NCBI GenBank assembly: GCA_034509735.1
Contig: JACGWO010000003.1
Span: forward strand, 7,502,001-7,566,000
Length of the DNA: 64,000 nt
Direction: 5' to 3'
Origin: Sesamum alatum
Lineage: Eukaryota > Streptophyta > Magnoliopsida > Lamiales > Pedaliaceae
The notes under the pieces were generated by a model. The model saw only the letters and a program-made list of their open reading frames with translations, had not been told where the DNA came from and did no database searches. Of this stretch, positions 45,661-55,631 are shown one piece after another. The stretch's first letter is position 1. Every line of letters starts with the position of its first letter. Position numbers and translations under genes: made by a program.

Positions 45661-46266
45661 GTCGAGACGCATCCGACCGCGGGGCCGAGAGGGTCTTCCT
45701 CGGCTCGGCGGTCGGGGGTCCTCCTTTCGATCTTCTATTCTTCCTTCGGGCAAGGGGTTGCCGCATCGTCCTACTCTTAACCCTTCTCGTTTTTCCGACG
45801 TGATAGTTCTAGATGAAGACGATGATAATTTTTTATTGAGGCCACACGTGATCTTCCCCGGTTGTCCGGCCGATTCTTTAGACGTCTCTTTTGGATCTAC
45901 TTCGTCTTCTTCCTAGGGCATAGTTTCGAAGGTTTTCTTTTGTGATGATATCGGGGGGAATGATCCTCTGCCCATAGGTTTGACGTCGAGTTATAGTGTT
46001 TCGAGCTTTGATGAACTTCGTTTCTTGGAGGAGTACTATAATACTCAGTGGGATTCCTCCTCATTTCTTCTGGTGATGGAGTTAAGTACGAAGATATTTT
46101 TACTTTGAAGTCCAAGTGTTATGAAGTATTTGCTTAAAAGCCATTTTGATTCTCTTAAATTTATTTCAGTCCTCTGAGGGTTTTTTTTTTAATCTCTCAA
46201 TGAGTGACGATTCTTTATATTCATTTATAGAAGCGATCATGAAGTTTATTGAGTTGTGATGCTTTT

Positions 46267-46593
46267 TAGCTTCGGGGTGTTGTATTATGCACCTCAAGAA
46301 AGCTCGTAATCTTATAACTTTGGGGGTGTTGTATTATGCACCTCGAGAAAGCTTGTAATCTTATAGCTTTGGGGTGTTGTATCATGCACCTCGAGAAAGC
46401 TTGCAATCTTAAACTCGTTTGAGGGAACTTCTTATGAGTTCTCGAGTTTGTACAGATTTTTGGCTTTTGGGTGTAGTATTATGCACCTCGGGAAAGCTTG
46501 TGATCACAAGTTATTTGGGGAACTTTGTATGAGTTATCAAGTTGAAATAATTCTTAGCTTCGGGGCGTTGTATTATGCACCTCTAGGAAGCTA
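46267..46593. repeat. Five hairpin repeats, ~50 bp each
   Basis: Units at ~46268, 46319, 46367, 46466 and 46558 follow AGCTT(C/T)GGGGTGTTGTATTA then TGCACCTCGAGAAAGCT. Each is an imperfect palindrome (AGCTT..GGGTG / CACCT..AAGCT), able to form a stem of ~11-12 pairs around TTGTATTATG. The first three units are tandem, the last two are spaced. Confidence 0.85.
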
Positions 46594-46844
46594 TTTTCAA
46601 TTTCTTTAAAGGTTGAGCCTTTTACTTTGCCTATTAGGGGCGTGTTATAGGGATAATTATACTCATATGATGTGAAGACAAAACTCAACCACTTTATTCC
46701 ATTAACTAAAGGCTATGAAAAGGTAGAAATGTTACACTTAACATGTTTTAGCACTAATTAAGTGTTGAATATATAGTGATATCCTTTTCTCTGTTCTACA
46801 TTTTTTCTTACCTCATGATGGGAAAATGGAGAGACTTCCTCAGC

Positions 46845-47684
46845 TTAATCTGAAATTTTGATAATGGGTTTAATAGATTCCTCATTTCGGATATATTTTT
46901 TTGCCCTCCTCAAGAGTTCGTCAAGGGTTGTTGGTGGTTTGCCTGCGATAGAGTCACGAAATCTTCCCTTGCGCAAATTTTGTTGGAGAATGCTGGCTAG
47001 CGACTCATGATTCAAATGAGGAACTTCTAGTATGGCCTCCGAAAATCTTTGAACATATTCTCTCAAGCTTTCCTGCTCTTGTTGCACTATCGTGAATAGG
47101 TACGACGCTGTCTTTGGGCATTCTCTGTTGAAGGAGAAATGGTGCATAAATTGTTGGGATAATTGTTCAAAGCTTACAGTTGTATATGCAGGGAGCTGGT
47201 TGAACCACGCCATGGCATTCTCCACCAATGTAGTACGGAAGACTTTGCAATATCCAGCATCACTTAGGTCTAGTAAGTCTGCCTTTGCTAAAAATTCATC
47301 CAAGTGGTCTTTAGGGTCACCTGTGCCAGTGTATTCCTTTAGGTTTGGGATACGGATTCCTTGGGGAAGAGCTTCTGCTAATATCTTCATTGAGAAAGGG
47401 CTTCTTTTGGTAGGGGCTACGGCCAACGACGGCGGGTTGGGCGAAGCCTTTTCTCTTTGATTGTTTGTGCTGAGCTCCTCACGAGTTTCATTTTTCTCAC
47501 TTCTTCGCTCTTCTCTAGCTCTCATCCTCTTGTTGGGGCGTGTTGTCGGGGGAGGAGCTTGGCTACTATCCCTTCGTTTTTTCTTCAGCATGTTTTGGGG
47601 ACTGTCGTCCCTTGACTTGTTATCTTCGGGGCCGAGGGGATAGCTCGACCTCGGCGAGAAGAACGAGGTGGAAAAGGTTCCCAT
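46845..47684 (-). CDS. Gypsy gag, capsid domain
   Basis: A 279-residue minus-strand frame. An Arg/Lys/Glu-rich stretch (NKRMRAREERRSEKNETREE) is followed by PFSMKILAEALPQGIRIPNL, the usual plant Tat/Ogre-like gag entry, then KEYTGTGDPKDHLDEFLAKA, DAGYCKVFRTTLVENAMAWF, SFEQLSQQFMHHFSFNREC and LREYVQRFSEAILEV. These are Retrotrans_gag landmarks. The frame is joined upstream to a duplicated N-terminal module (47785-47600) by a one-base shift near 47640. No knuckle is seen downstream. Gag-only elements can be mobilised in particles supplied with partner pol. Confidence 0.85.
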   Translation of the reverse strand: MGTFSTSFFSPRSSYPLGPEDNKSRDDSPQNMLKKKRRDSSQAPPPTTRPNKRMRAREERRSEKNETREELSTNNQREKASPNPPSLAVAPTKRSPFSMKILAEALPQGIRIPNLKEYTGTGDPKDHLDEFLAKADLLDLSDAGYCKVFRTTLVENAMAWFNQLPAYTTVSFEQLSQQFMHHFSFNRECPKTASYLFTIVQQEQESLREYVQRFSEAILEVPHLNHESLASILQQNLRKGRFRDSIAGKPPTTLDELLRRAKKYIRNEESIKPIIKISD

Positions 47685-47785
47685 GGGTGATTATCCAAAA
47701 ATTGGACTATAGCTCTCTCAGCAGCACGGATGGAGACATCCTCTATTATCCTTTGAAGTGCCTCTTGAGTCATTCTGACCATGGG
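47600..47785 (-). pseudogene. Gag N-terminal module, copy 2
   Basis: The minus strand reads MTQEALQRIIEDVSIRAAER, AIVQFLDNHPWEPFPP and RSSRRGRAIPSAP. It is homologous to the module at 48905-48680 (LQ.MIEDALARAAERAIIHF..). It follows the minisatellite in the same frame, separated only by one TGA, and leads into the capsid frame after a one-base shift. Confidence 0.7.
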
Positions 47786-47833
47786 AGGTTTGAAGGTTGG
47801 AGGTGGTAAACCTCTCGCTCTTGACTTCTGTCA

Positions 47834-48672
47834 TTGCTCTTGGGGCGGATTCGTCTCCAACTCCTCCTCAAGTGGATTTGCATCCAACTCTCCCTCAGGT
47901 GGAATCGCCTCCAACTCCTCTTGGGGTGGATTTGCCTCCAGTTGCTCTTCGAATGTATTTGCCTCCCACTCTTCATCGGGTGGATTAGCCTCCAACTCCT
48001 CATAGGGTGGATTTGCTTCCAACTCTTCTTCAGGTGGACTTGCCTTCAACTCTTCCTCAGGTGGAATCGCCTCCAACTCCTCTTGGGGTGGATTTGCTTC
48101 CAACTCCTCCTCAAGCGGACTTGCCTCCAACTCTTCCTCAGGTGGAATCGCCTCCAACTCCTCTTGGGGCGGATTTGCCTGCAGTTGCTCTTCGAATGGA
48201 TTCGCCTCCCACTCTTCATCGGGTGGATTAGCCTCCAACTCTTCCTGGGGTTGATTTGCTTCCAACTCTCCCTCAGGTGGAATCGCCTCCAACTCCTCTT
48301 GGGGTGGATTTGCCTCCAGCTGCTCTTCAGATGGATTAGCCTCCCACTCTGCATCGGGTGGATTAGCATCCAACTCCTCCTGGGGTGGATTTGCTTTCAA
48401 CTCCTCCTCAGGCGGACTTGCCTCCAACTCTCTCTCAGGTGGAATCGTCTCCAACTCTTGGGGTGGACTCGCTTCCAACTCCTTCTCAGACGGACTTGCC
48501 TGCAACTCTTCCTCAGGTGGAATCATCTCCAACTCCTCTTGGGGTGGACTCGCTTCCAACTCCTCATCAGGCGGATTTGCCTCCAACTCTTCCTCAGGTG
48601 GAATTGTCTCCAACTCCTCCTGGGGTGGACTCGCTTCCAGCTGCTCTTCGGATGGATTAGTCTCCCTGTTCA
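47834..48672 (-). repeat. 27-bp coding minisatellite (9-residue acidic repeat, ~30 units)
   Basis: About 31 units of 27 bp keep one minus-strand frame open for 280 residues (48673-47831) as repeats of EANPPQEEL, EAIPPEEEL, EANPPDEEW and EASPPQEEL variants. Units are grouped in a higher-order order (N-type, I-type, S-type alternate). The array sits inside gag, between two copies of the gag N-terminal module. Because the period is a multiple of three, the opposite strand is also open for 286 codons; that frame is a shadow. The encoded protein would be highly acidic, Pro/Glu-rich and probably disordered. It begins at an ATG only by chance: its upstream junction with gag is frame-shifted. Confidence 0.9.
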
Positions 48673-48679
48673 TCCGGGG

Positions 48680-49131
48680 AGGCTGGCTGGTTGAGAAGCT
48701 TGTATACTTCCCTCTTTCTCTTCCATGGACATGTCCTGGGGGCCATCCTCCCTCGATTCGTTATCCCCGGGGGCGGAGGGCGTGCCTCGGCCTCGGCGGG
48801 GGGAACGAGGGGGAGAAGGCTCTTTGGGACGGTTCGCCATGAAATGTATGATTGCTCTTTCGGCTGCTCTTGCCAACGCATCTTCAATCATCTACTGCAG
48901 GGCTTCGAGTGTCACTTGAAGCACTGACGGTTGTGCAGCGGGCGGTGGGACTTCGCTGACTCCATCCCTCCTTTCTTCATGTTCCCTCCTATGGACCTAC
49001 TGGGGACCTAGGCTCATGTGTTTCGGGGGGGTGGGGGGTGGGGGAGGGAGCTCTCCTACGTTACTCTGTGGAGCTTTTGGCCTCCGCTCTTCATTCATTT
49101 CCAAGTCTCTTGCCTTGGATCGATTTTGCAT
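48680..49131 (-). pseudogene. Gag N-terminus and N-terminal module, copy 1
   Basis: Gag appears to start near 49131 (MQNRSKARDLEMNEERRPKA) 23 bases after the primer-binding site and runs through a Pro-rich stretch to a stop (~48997). After a frame change it continues with VLQVTLEALQ, a stop, then MIEDALARAAERAIIHFMAN and RPKEPSPPRSPRRGRGTPSA. The second part duplicates 47785-47600. Confidence 0.65.
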
Positions 49132-49153
49132 TCTCAGTATTGTGATTGTGGCG

Positions 49154-49172
49154 TTCCCACAGACGGCGCCAA
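49154..49172 (-). other. Primer-binding site of the gag-only gypsy element
   Basis: The minus strand reads CTTGGCGCCGTCTGTGGGA just downstream of the 5' LTR. TTGGCGCCGTCTGTGGGAA is a familiar plant gypsy (Tat-type) primer-binding site. Confidence 0.85.
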
Positions 49173-49174
49173 GT

Positions 49175-49645
49175 TGATGTTGCAAGAAATAAAAGGTAAT
49201 TCAACAACGACAAAATAAGGGTAATTCGACGATAAATGTAATAGTCGATTTATTAATTATGAATTGGGCACAATCGCGAATACGTACAAATCGATTCAAG
49301 GAAAAATGATAGCACAAGTGTACTAGTGAAGTTCTCTCCAAATTCAAGATCCCTCAAATGAAGGGGTTGAGTCCCTATTTTATACAACGATTCTATTTAC
49401 GACAAGTATGGTGTATTGTCTTTATTCTCCTTCTTCTTCATATTCTTGGATATAAATGGTAACGTCTCATGGGGATGTTATGGTCTTTTTCTTGTTTTGT
49501 CATTAATGGAGGAGCTTCCATGGATCAAGCCCCCTTTGCATGATTTCCTCCATGAGTTGATGACCTTCATTACATTTTCCTTGATTTCTTCTTATTTGGT
49601 GGAGAGAATTAAATGCCCTTTGACTTTTTATTTTTCTCCATGTCA
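49175..49645 (-). repeat. 5' LTR of the gag-only gypsy element
   Basis: Same ends as the 44431-44900 copy; followed on the plus strand by the AAGAC duplication. Confidence 0.9.
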
Positions 49646-50047
49646 AAGACAAAAAGTTGTCAAGTCCTATGTCAGTTGAGAAAAATCGTAATTATAATTT
49701 GCCTCCATATTTCTCCTTTCTGAATGCCCAAATGTTCATGTTTAGGGCAAAACCTTGTTGAAATTGCACAAAAGCGTCCACTTCGCAAGGTAAGCCGGCT
49801 GTCTGAAATTGCGTAATGTATGGAAATTGTTGTTGTTGCCATTTCCATGGGCAGAGAGTGTATTGCCCTGCTCACTTTTTTCTTTTTTTCTTAATAACTT
49901 TTCTTGCATCCGTACTTAATACCTCCATCCTACATGATCTGGTTTTACATTATTATTTTCCACCCTCTGATTGGGGTCATCTGGCCTGGGCGACGCAAAT
50001 GGCTGGTCATCCATAGCCACCCAATCGGAAACCCTCTTACTCTCTAT
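49646..50047. other. Short non-repetitive spacer between gypsy and copia elements
   Basis: This is not recognisably transposon-derived. On the minus strand 50045-49950 reads ESKRVSDWVAMDDQPFASPR and PDDPNQ, which has the look of coding DNA cut by the copia LTR, but I do not recognise it. Confidence 0.3.
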
Positions 50048-50437
50048 TGTTGAGATACAGGCCTCGAATGATTGCAGCGTTGAGGCTTTCAGTGGAGAAG
50101 ATGATGAAGCTGGTGTTACACGGAGTCGAACCCTCAACTTCATATTGGATGCTGGATAGAGCTAGGAGAATCGCATTTTATGCTTTACGTTTTTGGTATC
50201 TCCAGCACTTAAGTGTAAGAGCGCTTTATGCGCTGGCAGTGTGAGTCATTTAAACCGATGTCCATTAGGCCATGTAAGCAGGAGGCGGTTAGGGAGTTAG
50301 TTACGCTGAATCCGTATATTTAAACATTAGGGTTTGATTTCCCTCCCTTGTAACTGAAATTAACAGAATGAAAATCTTGGCAGCTTCCATGGCTCACACT
50401 CGTTTCTCTCACTTCAATCTCTCTCTCAACTTCAACA
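50048..50437 (+). repeat. 5' LTR of copia A
   Basis: TG..CA ends; shares long identical stretches with 54740-55127, such as GGAGTCGAACCCTCAACTTC. Confidence 0.9.
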
Positions 50438-50450
50438 TGGTATCAGAGCC
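50438..50450 (+). other. Met-tRNA primer-binding site of copia A
   Basis: TGGTATCAGAGCC abuts the 5' LTR directly. Confidence 0.95.
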
Positions 50451-50525
50451 TTCCAAGTGAATGTCTCTGGATACTGATACACTCATCGCTTCCATTTTCT
50501 CCCGCGGATCAATTCACTCTCGGTC

Positions 50526-51395
50526 ATGGCAGAATAGACAGTGAATCAGAACCAATCTGTAGAGGATGAGGCTGCTCAGCTGGTAAAGGAGATGCTTTAT
50601 ATCCACCCTTCTGAACATTCCGGTTTGGTATTAACCTCCACGCCTCTAGACGGTACCAATTTTCTGATGTTGAGTCGATCAATTTATGTATAGCTCGGAA
50701 CGAAAATGAAGCTTGGCCTCATTGATGGCATGTTCCCTAGACCGGAGTATGGCTCCTCGATTTTTGGTCAATGGTGGCGTGTAGATCTAATGGTTACCTC
50801 TTGGATATGGAATTCCATTGCCAAGGACATCGTGGAGGCATTCATGTACACCTCATCATCCCGCGAGCTGTGGTTAGAAATCCAAGCTCGCTATGGTAGA
50901 AGTAATGATCCAATGGTCTATAGACTTCGAAGAGAACTCTCGAATGTGTCACAAGGGGATTTAAACACTACTGCTTATCTCACCAAAGTGAAAAGATTGT
51001 GGAACGAACTAATGTGTTTGGCGCCTCCTCCAAAGTGCACCTGTGGGAATTGCACTTGTGGAGTTAACCAGGCTATTGCTGACGTGCTATGTCCACCCAA
51101 CTGATGCAGTTCTTGATGGGATTGCACGAAGCATATGACAGTGAGCGTATTCAGATCTTGATGATGGATCCGCTACTTGACATTGAGAAAGCGTTCTCAA
51201 TGATCTATGCAGTGGAGGAGCAACGTTCAGTTAGCACTGAGTTCTCATCTAACATGGCATGTCAAACCGCCTTAAAAGAGAATAAGAGAGAAGGCATGGA
51301 CAGATCTAGCACCAAGAAGCCCTATGTGGATAAAAGAGGCCTCATATGTGCTCATTGCAACAAAGCAGGACACTCTCAAGATACATGCTTCTAGA
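50526..51395 (+). pseudogene. Copia A gag
   Basis: The ATG at 50526 is followed by an early TAG (50535), so this gag is dead. Later frames read PLDGTNFL (~50643), KMKLGLIDGMFPRPEY, WIWNSIAKDIVEAFMYTSSS, RELWLEIQARYGRSNDPMVY and QFLMGLHEAYDSERIQILMM, and end with the CCHC knuckle CAHCNKAGHSQDTC at 51351-51390. The layout is that of copia gag of the GTNFLSWSRSI type, which it shares with copia B. Breaks: stop near 50692, frame change near 51090, stop at 51394. Confidence 0.85.
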
Positions 51396-51531
51396 TACAT
51401 GGTGTACCTGATTGGTATAAAACTCCAATGGATAAGAAAAGGAAGGGGCAACAGAGCAAGGGACTAGTAGCCAATGTGGACTGCAAGTCAGGTATTGCAG
51501 GAGTCAATGTGGAAGTGATACAAACACAAAT

Positions 51532-53155
51532 ATGTCTGAGCTTGTTTCTGAATTGTTGAAGATGGTTAAAGCTGGTTCCCCGTCAGATCCAATCAGTAAC
51601 TTTGCCAACTATGCACATCTGGATTCCGACTTTGCAAGTAATGTTTCCAGCACTTCTGAAATTGATTTAAGCTATTGGATAATTGACTCGGGAGCAACAA
51701 ACCATATTTGTGTAGATATCACTCTCTTCAATTCATATCATACACCTTCACATACACAATCCATCCACCTTCCTAATGGCTCTAAGAAAACAGTATCATT
51801 CATTGACTCAGTACAATTGTCTAAACACATTACCCTCCATAATGTGTTGTGCATTCCTGAATTTTCTGTCAACCTTCTATCAGTGAGCCAACTCTGTAGA
51901 AATACATCCCTTTGTTTCACTTTTACTCAAAACAGATGTGTTTTGCAGGACCTGGGGGCTAAACAAGCCATCTTGATGGGCTCAATGGTCAGGAAACTCT
52001 ATATCATAAAGCAAGACCTGACATTTTTACCTCATAAAGTTGTAATAGATAGGGACATTACATGTTCTATTTCTGGAAATTGTAATCCCATGACCTGGCA
52101 CAAGAGGCTAGGCCATGTTTCTTTCCATGCAACAAAGTCTTTACCTTTCTGCACAAACACTGGAAATGTTGATGAACAAATCTGTGAAACCTGCTCCCTT
52201 GCCAAACAAACGCGCATTCCTTTTCCTTCTAGCAATTCTCAAGCATCAGCCCCCTTTGACCTTGTACACTTAGATCTTTGGGGCCTTTATAGAACCCCTA
52301 GCATCTCAGGTTGTGTTTATGTACTCACTATCCTAGACAACCATAGCAGATCCCTATGGACATACTTGCTAAAACACAAAAGTCAGGTCCCCTCCATTCC
52401 GTCCTCTTTTTGTAGTCCAAACTCAGCACAATGTAAAAATATAGGCCTTTTGATCAGACAATGGTTCAGAATTTATCAACAAAGACTGCATTACCTTGTG
52501 TCAATCCTTGGGCATCATACATCAGACATCTTGCACATTTACCCCTCAACGAAATGGGAGGGTTGAGAGAAAACACAGACATCTCCTGAATGTAGCTAGA
52601 TCCCTACTATTCCAGGCCTCACTCCCAACCAAATTCTGGGGTGATGCTATACTAACAACCACCTACCTTATAAATAGAACCCCCTCTCAACTTCTCAATT
52701 GGCAGTCTCCTTATGAAAAACTGTATGGCTCTCCACCTACATATGATCATCTCCGAGTCTTTGGTTGTCCCAGCTATGCTACCAACCTTGATCCCAACAA
52801 ATCAAAATTCCACCCACGGGCTCACAGATGCATTTTGTTGGGATATGCTATGTACCAAAAGGCCTACAAGCTATATGACATAGATACTCATTCTACTATC
52901 ATTTCCAGGAATGTCAAGTTACACGAAACTATCTTTCCCTTTGCCTCTAACCCTCAGAATGCCTCACCATACTCTATTCCTATTCCTTCCTCCAGTCCAC
53001 ATACTACTGTACCTACACTTGACATATCCTCACCTAGCCATACTCTACCTTACCCTTGCTCACATGATCCCACTTTGTCCCAACAACACCCTGAGTTGTC
53101 CCCAACTGCTGAGCTTGTACATACACCTACTTCCTTTATTGCTGCTTTCATGTGA
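51532..53155 (+). pseudogene. Copia A protease and integrase
   Basis: The frame 51532-52566 carries the protease motif YWIIDSGATNHICVD (51673 on, catalytic DSGA), the linker, integrase HHCC finger (HKRLGHVS..CETCSLAK) and LVHLDLWGLYRTP with the first Asp. Around 52400-52480 a frame disturbance removes the second Asp context. Integrase resumes at 52496 with SLGIIHQTSCTFTPQRNGRV, ERKHRHLL (Glu), WGDAILTTTYLINRTP and LRVFGCPSYATN, followed by a Ser/Pro-rich linker to a stop at 53155. Confidence 0.85.
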
Positions 53156-54936
53156 CATTGCATACATATCTTTTGTGGCTTCCTTGTCAATTTTGCAAGA
53201 GCCGAAGTCCTTTTTAGAAGCTGTCAAGCATGAGGAATGGAGGAATGCCATGCAAACTGAGCTTGATGCTCTTGAATTAAATCGTACCTGGAGGTTAACT
53301 CCCCTACCTGAGGGCAAGAAAGCTATTAGCGGCAAGTGAGTGTTTAAGACCAAACTCAGGGCTGATGGCACAGTTGAGAGATACAAGGCCAGGTTAGTGG
53401 CCAAGGGATTCAATCAGGTTGAGGGGGTTGATTATTCGGATAGCTTTTCTCCTGTTGTTAAGGCAGTCACCGTGCGGATTTTTCTCACCATTGCTGCAGC
53501 CTATGATTGGCCTCTCCATCAGCTTGACATCAATAATGCCTTCTTACATGGCTATTTTGAGGAAGACATAGATGACACCTCCTCAGGGTTATAATGATCC
53601 AATAGGGATGGTTTGAAAGCTCGAGAGATCTCTATATGGTCTCAAACAGGCCTCTCGGCAGTGGAATGTCGAGTTTACTTCCAAGCTGGAGGTTTTTGGA
53701 TTCTCCCAATCTGGTCATGATCATTGCCTCTTCACTAAATCCTGTACCAATGGTCTGATTGCTCTTCTTGTATATGTGGATGATGTTTTGATCACCGCAC
53801 CTGCCTTGGAGGATATTCAGGCTATTAAGGACTATCTTCATGCTCAATTCACCATCAAAGACATAGGAGCTGCTCGCTACTTCCTTGGACTTGAGATTGC
53901 CCAAAGCTCCAAGGGTTTGTATGTAGCACAAACCAAGTACGTTATGGATATTGTCAATGCCACTGGTCTATCCAATGCCAAAGCTGCCTCTACACCATTT
54001 CCACAGGGCCTGAAGCTGAGGGCTAACTGTGGATCCTTTTTTCAGATGCCTGACTCTTATAGGAGGCTGGTGGGACGCCTCTTATATTGGAGCTTCACCA
54101 GGGCGGATATTGCCTACTATGTGCAGCAGCTTAGTCAGTACCTATCTCAACCCTATGATGCTCACTGGACGGCCTCACTACATGTTGTCCGCTACCTTAA
54201 AGGTTGTCCATCTCTTGGCGTCTTCATGCCTGCCAATAACACATTTGAGCCTCGGGTGTATTGTGATGCTGACTGGGCTTCATGCTCCGATTCCCGCCGT
54301 TCTCTCACCGGCTTTTGCATCTTTCTTGGGGATGCACTGGTATCTTGGAAGACCAAGAAGCAGCCCACCGTGTCATGTTCCACTGCCAAAGCTGAATATC
54401 ACAGTATGGCTGCCAGTTTCTGCGAGCTGCGCTGGATTTCGTACTTGCTTTCAGACTTTGGTATCAACCTCACTTTACCTGTTGCTTTGTTCTGCGATAA
54501 CAAGGTTGCCCTCCACATCACGGCGAACCCTGTCTTTCACGAGCGCACCAAGCACATTGAAGTTAACTGCCATCTTGTGCGTGATGCCTATAAGGAGGGG
54601 TCCGTTGCTCCATCACACATTCGCAGCTTCTTCCAGCCCGCCGACTTGTTCACGAAACTGCTCCCATTGAAGTCCTTTGCATTTCTCCTCTCCAAGTTGG
54701 CCCTGATTTCCTTGGTTCCAAGTCCCACTTGTGGGCGGCTGTTGAGATACAGGCCTCGAGTGATTGCAACACTGAGGCTTTTAGTGGAAAAGATGATGAA
54801 GCTGGTGTTACACGGAGTCGAACCCTCAACTTCATATTGGATGTTGGATAGAGCTAGGAGAATCGCATTTTATGCTTTACAATTTTTGTATCTCCAGCAT
54901 TTAAGTGTAAGAGCGCTTTATGCGCTGGCAGTGTGA
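53156..54936 (+). pseudogene. Copia A reverse transcriptase and RNase H
   Basis: The segments read FLEAVKHEEWRNAMQTELDA, a TGA at 53338 in place of a conserved residue before VFKTKLRADGTVERYKARLV, then LHQLDINNAFLHGYFEEDID, a frameshift near 53570, SLYGLKQASRQWNVEF, and the catalytic YVDD at 53773-53784. The frame from 53776 runs 386 residues: FTIKDIGAARYFLGLEIA, RLVGRLLYWSFTRADIAYYV, RNase H YCDADWASCSDSRRSLTGF, TAKAEYHSMA and CDNKVALHITANPVFHERTK. It continues through the end of the internal region into the 3' LTR. Confidence 0.9.
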
Positions 54937-55127
54937 GTTATTTAAACCGATGTCCATTAGGCCATGTAAGCAGGAGGCGGTTAGGGAGTTAGTTAGGCTG
55001 AATCCGTATATTTAAACATTAGGGTTTGATTTCCCTCCCTTGTAACTGAAATTAACAGAATGAAAATCTTGGCAGCTTCCATGGCTCACACTCGTTTCTC
55101 TCGCTTCAATCTCTCTCAACTTCAACA
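54740..55127 (+). repeat. 3' LTR of copia A
   Basis: 388 bp, ends TG..CA, about 96% identical to the 5' LTR by eye. Confidence 0.9.
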
Positions 55128-55161
55128 TGTAGCTCTTGTTTTTTTCATTCGTGCAACTATC

Positions 55162-55551
55162 TGTAAAAGTGTTATGAGAAATCGTGTATGCGCCTTTGCT
55201 GCATTTGAAATAGAAGGATGAGAAGAAGCCTTAGTACGAGCCTTGAAGTGGTACTAAGGAGCCCAGCTGAAGACGCGTTTTAGAAGTTATATTTTACAGA
55301 ATAAGTGTAAACACGTTTTTGTTAGTTGTATCTATTAAGTTGGTTAGTTAGGTTAAGTTGAAGGAGGTTAAAGCATTAATGACAGTTGAATTAGCGGTTA
55401 GTTTGGTTTAGAGGAGTTGATTAGCTCTATAAATGGAAACTCCAGTGTACGACTTCTACAGTTGAATGAAATTCTTTCTTCTTGATATTGAAAGCTTCAT
55501 ATACTCTCCCATGGCTGCGCTTACTCTGTACAAGTTGTACGCTTCTTTATA
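55162..55551 (+). repeat. 5' LTR of copia B
   Basis: About 390 bp with a TATA-like GCTCTATAAATGG at ~55425. It lies immediately before TGGTATCAGAGCC (55552-55564). The 3' end is fixed only by the primer-binding site. Confidence 0.8.
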
Positions 55552-55631
55552 TGGTATCAGAGCCATCAATTTATGGTCTTTGGTACTTATAGCTTTTAAG
55601 GTTTTCTTTTCTTGAAAGATCGAATTAGGCG

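Larger units (their letters stand above)
44431..49645 (-). mobile_element. Gag-only, pol-less Ty3/gypsy element (5215 bp) with internal minisatellites
   Basis: LTRs at 44431-44900 and 49175-49645 (470 and 471 bp) differ at about 15 bases plus one indel. Both sides carry perfect target duplication AAGAC (44426-44430, 49646-49650). On the minus strand: 5' LTR, primer-binding site (49172-49154), gag with a 27-bp minisatellite (49.1-46.8 kb), then hairpin repeats (46.6-46.3 kb), a GC-rich repeat block (45.7-45.4 kb), polypurine tract (44915-44901) and 3' LTR. No protease, reverse transcriptase or integrase is present, so it would need enzymes from a related element. Confidence 0.9.
50048..55127 (+). 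mobile_element. Ty1/copia element A, full length but decayed
   Basis: LTRs 50048-50437 (390 bp) and 54740-55127 (388 bp), TGTTGAGATACAGG..CTTCAACA, differ at about 14 bases plus a 2-bp indel. Met-tRNA primer-binding site at 50438. gag, protease, integrase, reverse transcriptase and RNase H follow in the copia order with several stops and shifts. Flanks TCTAT and TGTAG do not form a target duplication. Confidence 0.9.

Noticed and set aside
45232..45780. A 182-codon plus-strand frame and matching minus-strand frames of 111-145 codons
   Set aside because: All lie in the GC-rich GGTCGAGGC repeat block, where several frames are open by composition; no conserved motif.
47834..48694. A 286-codon plus-strand open frame rich in Leu, Arg and Cys opposite the gag minisatellite
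   Set aside because: It exists only because the 27-bp period is a multiple of three; its units are the complement of the gag repeat and it has no family resemblance or promoter.
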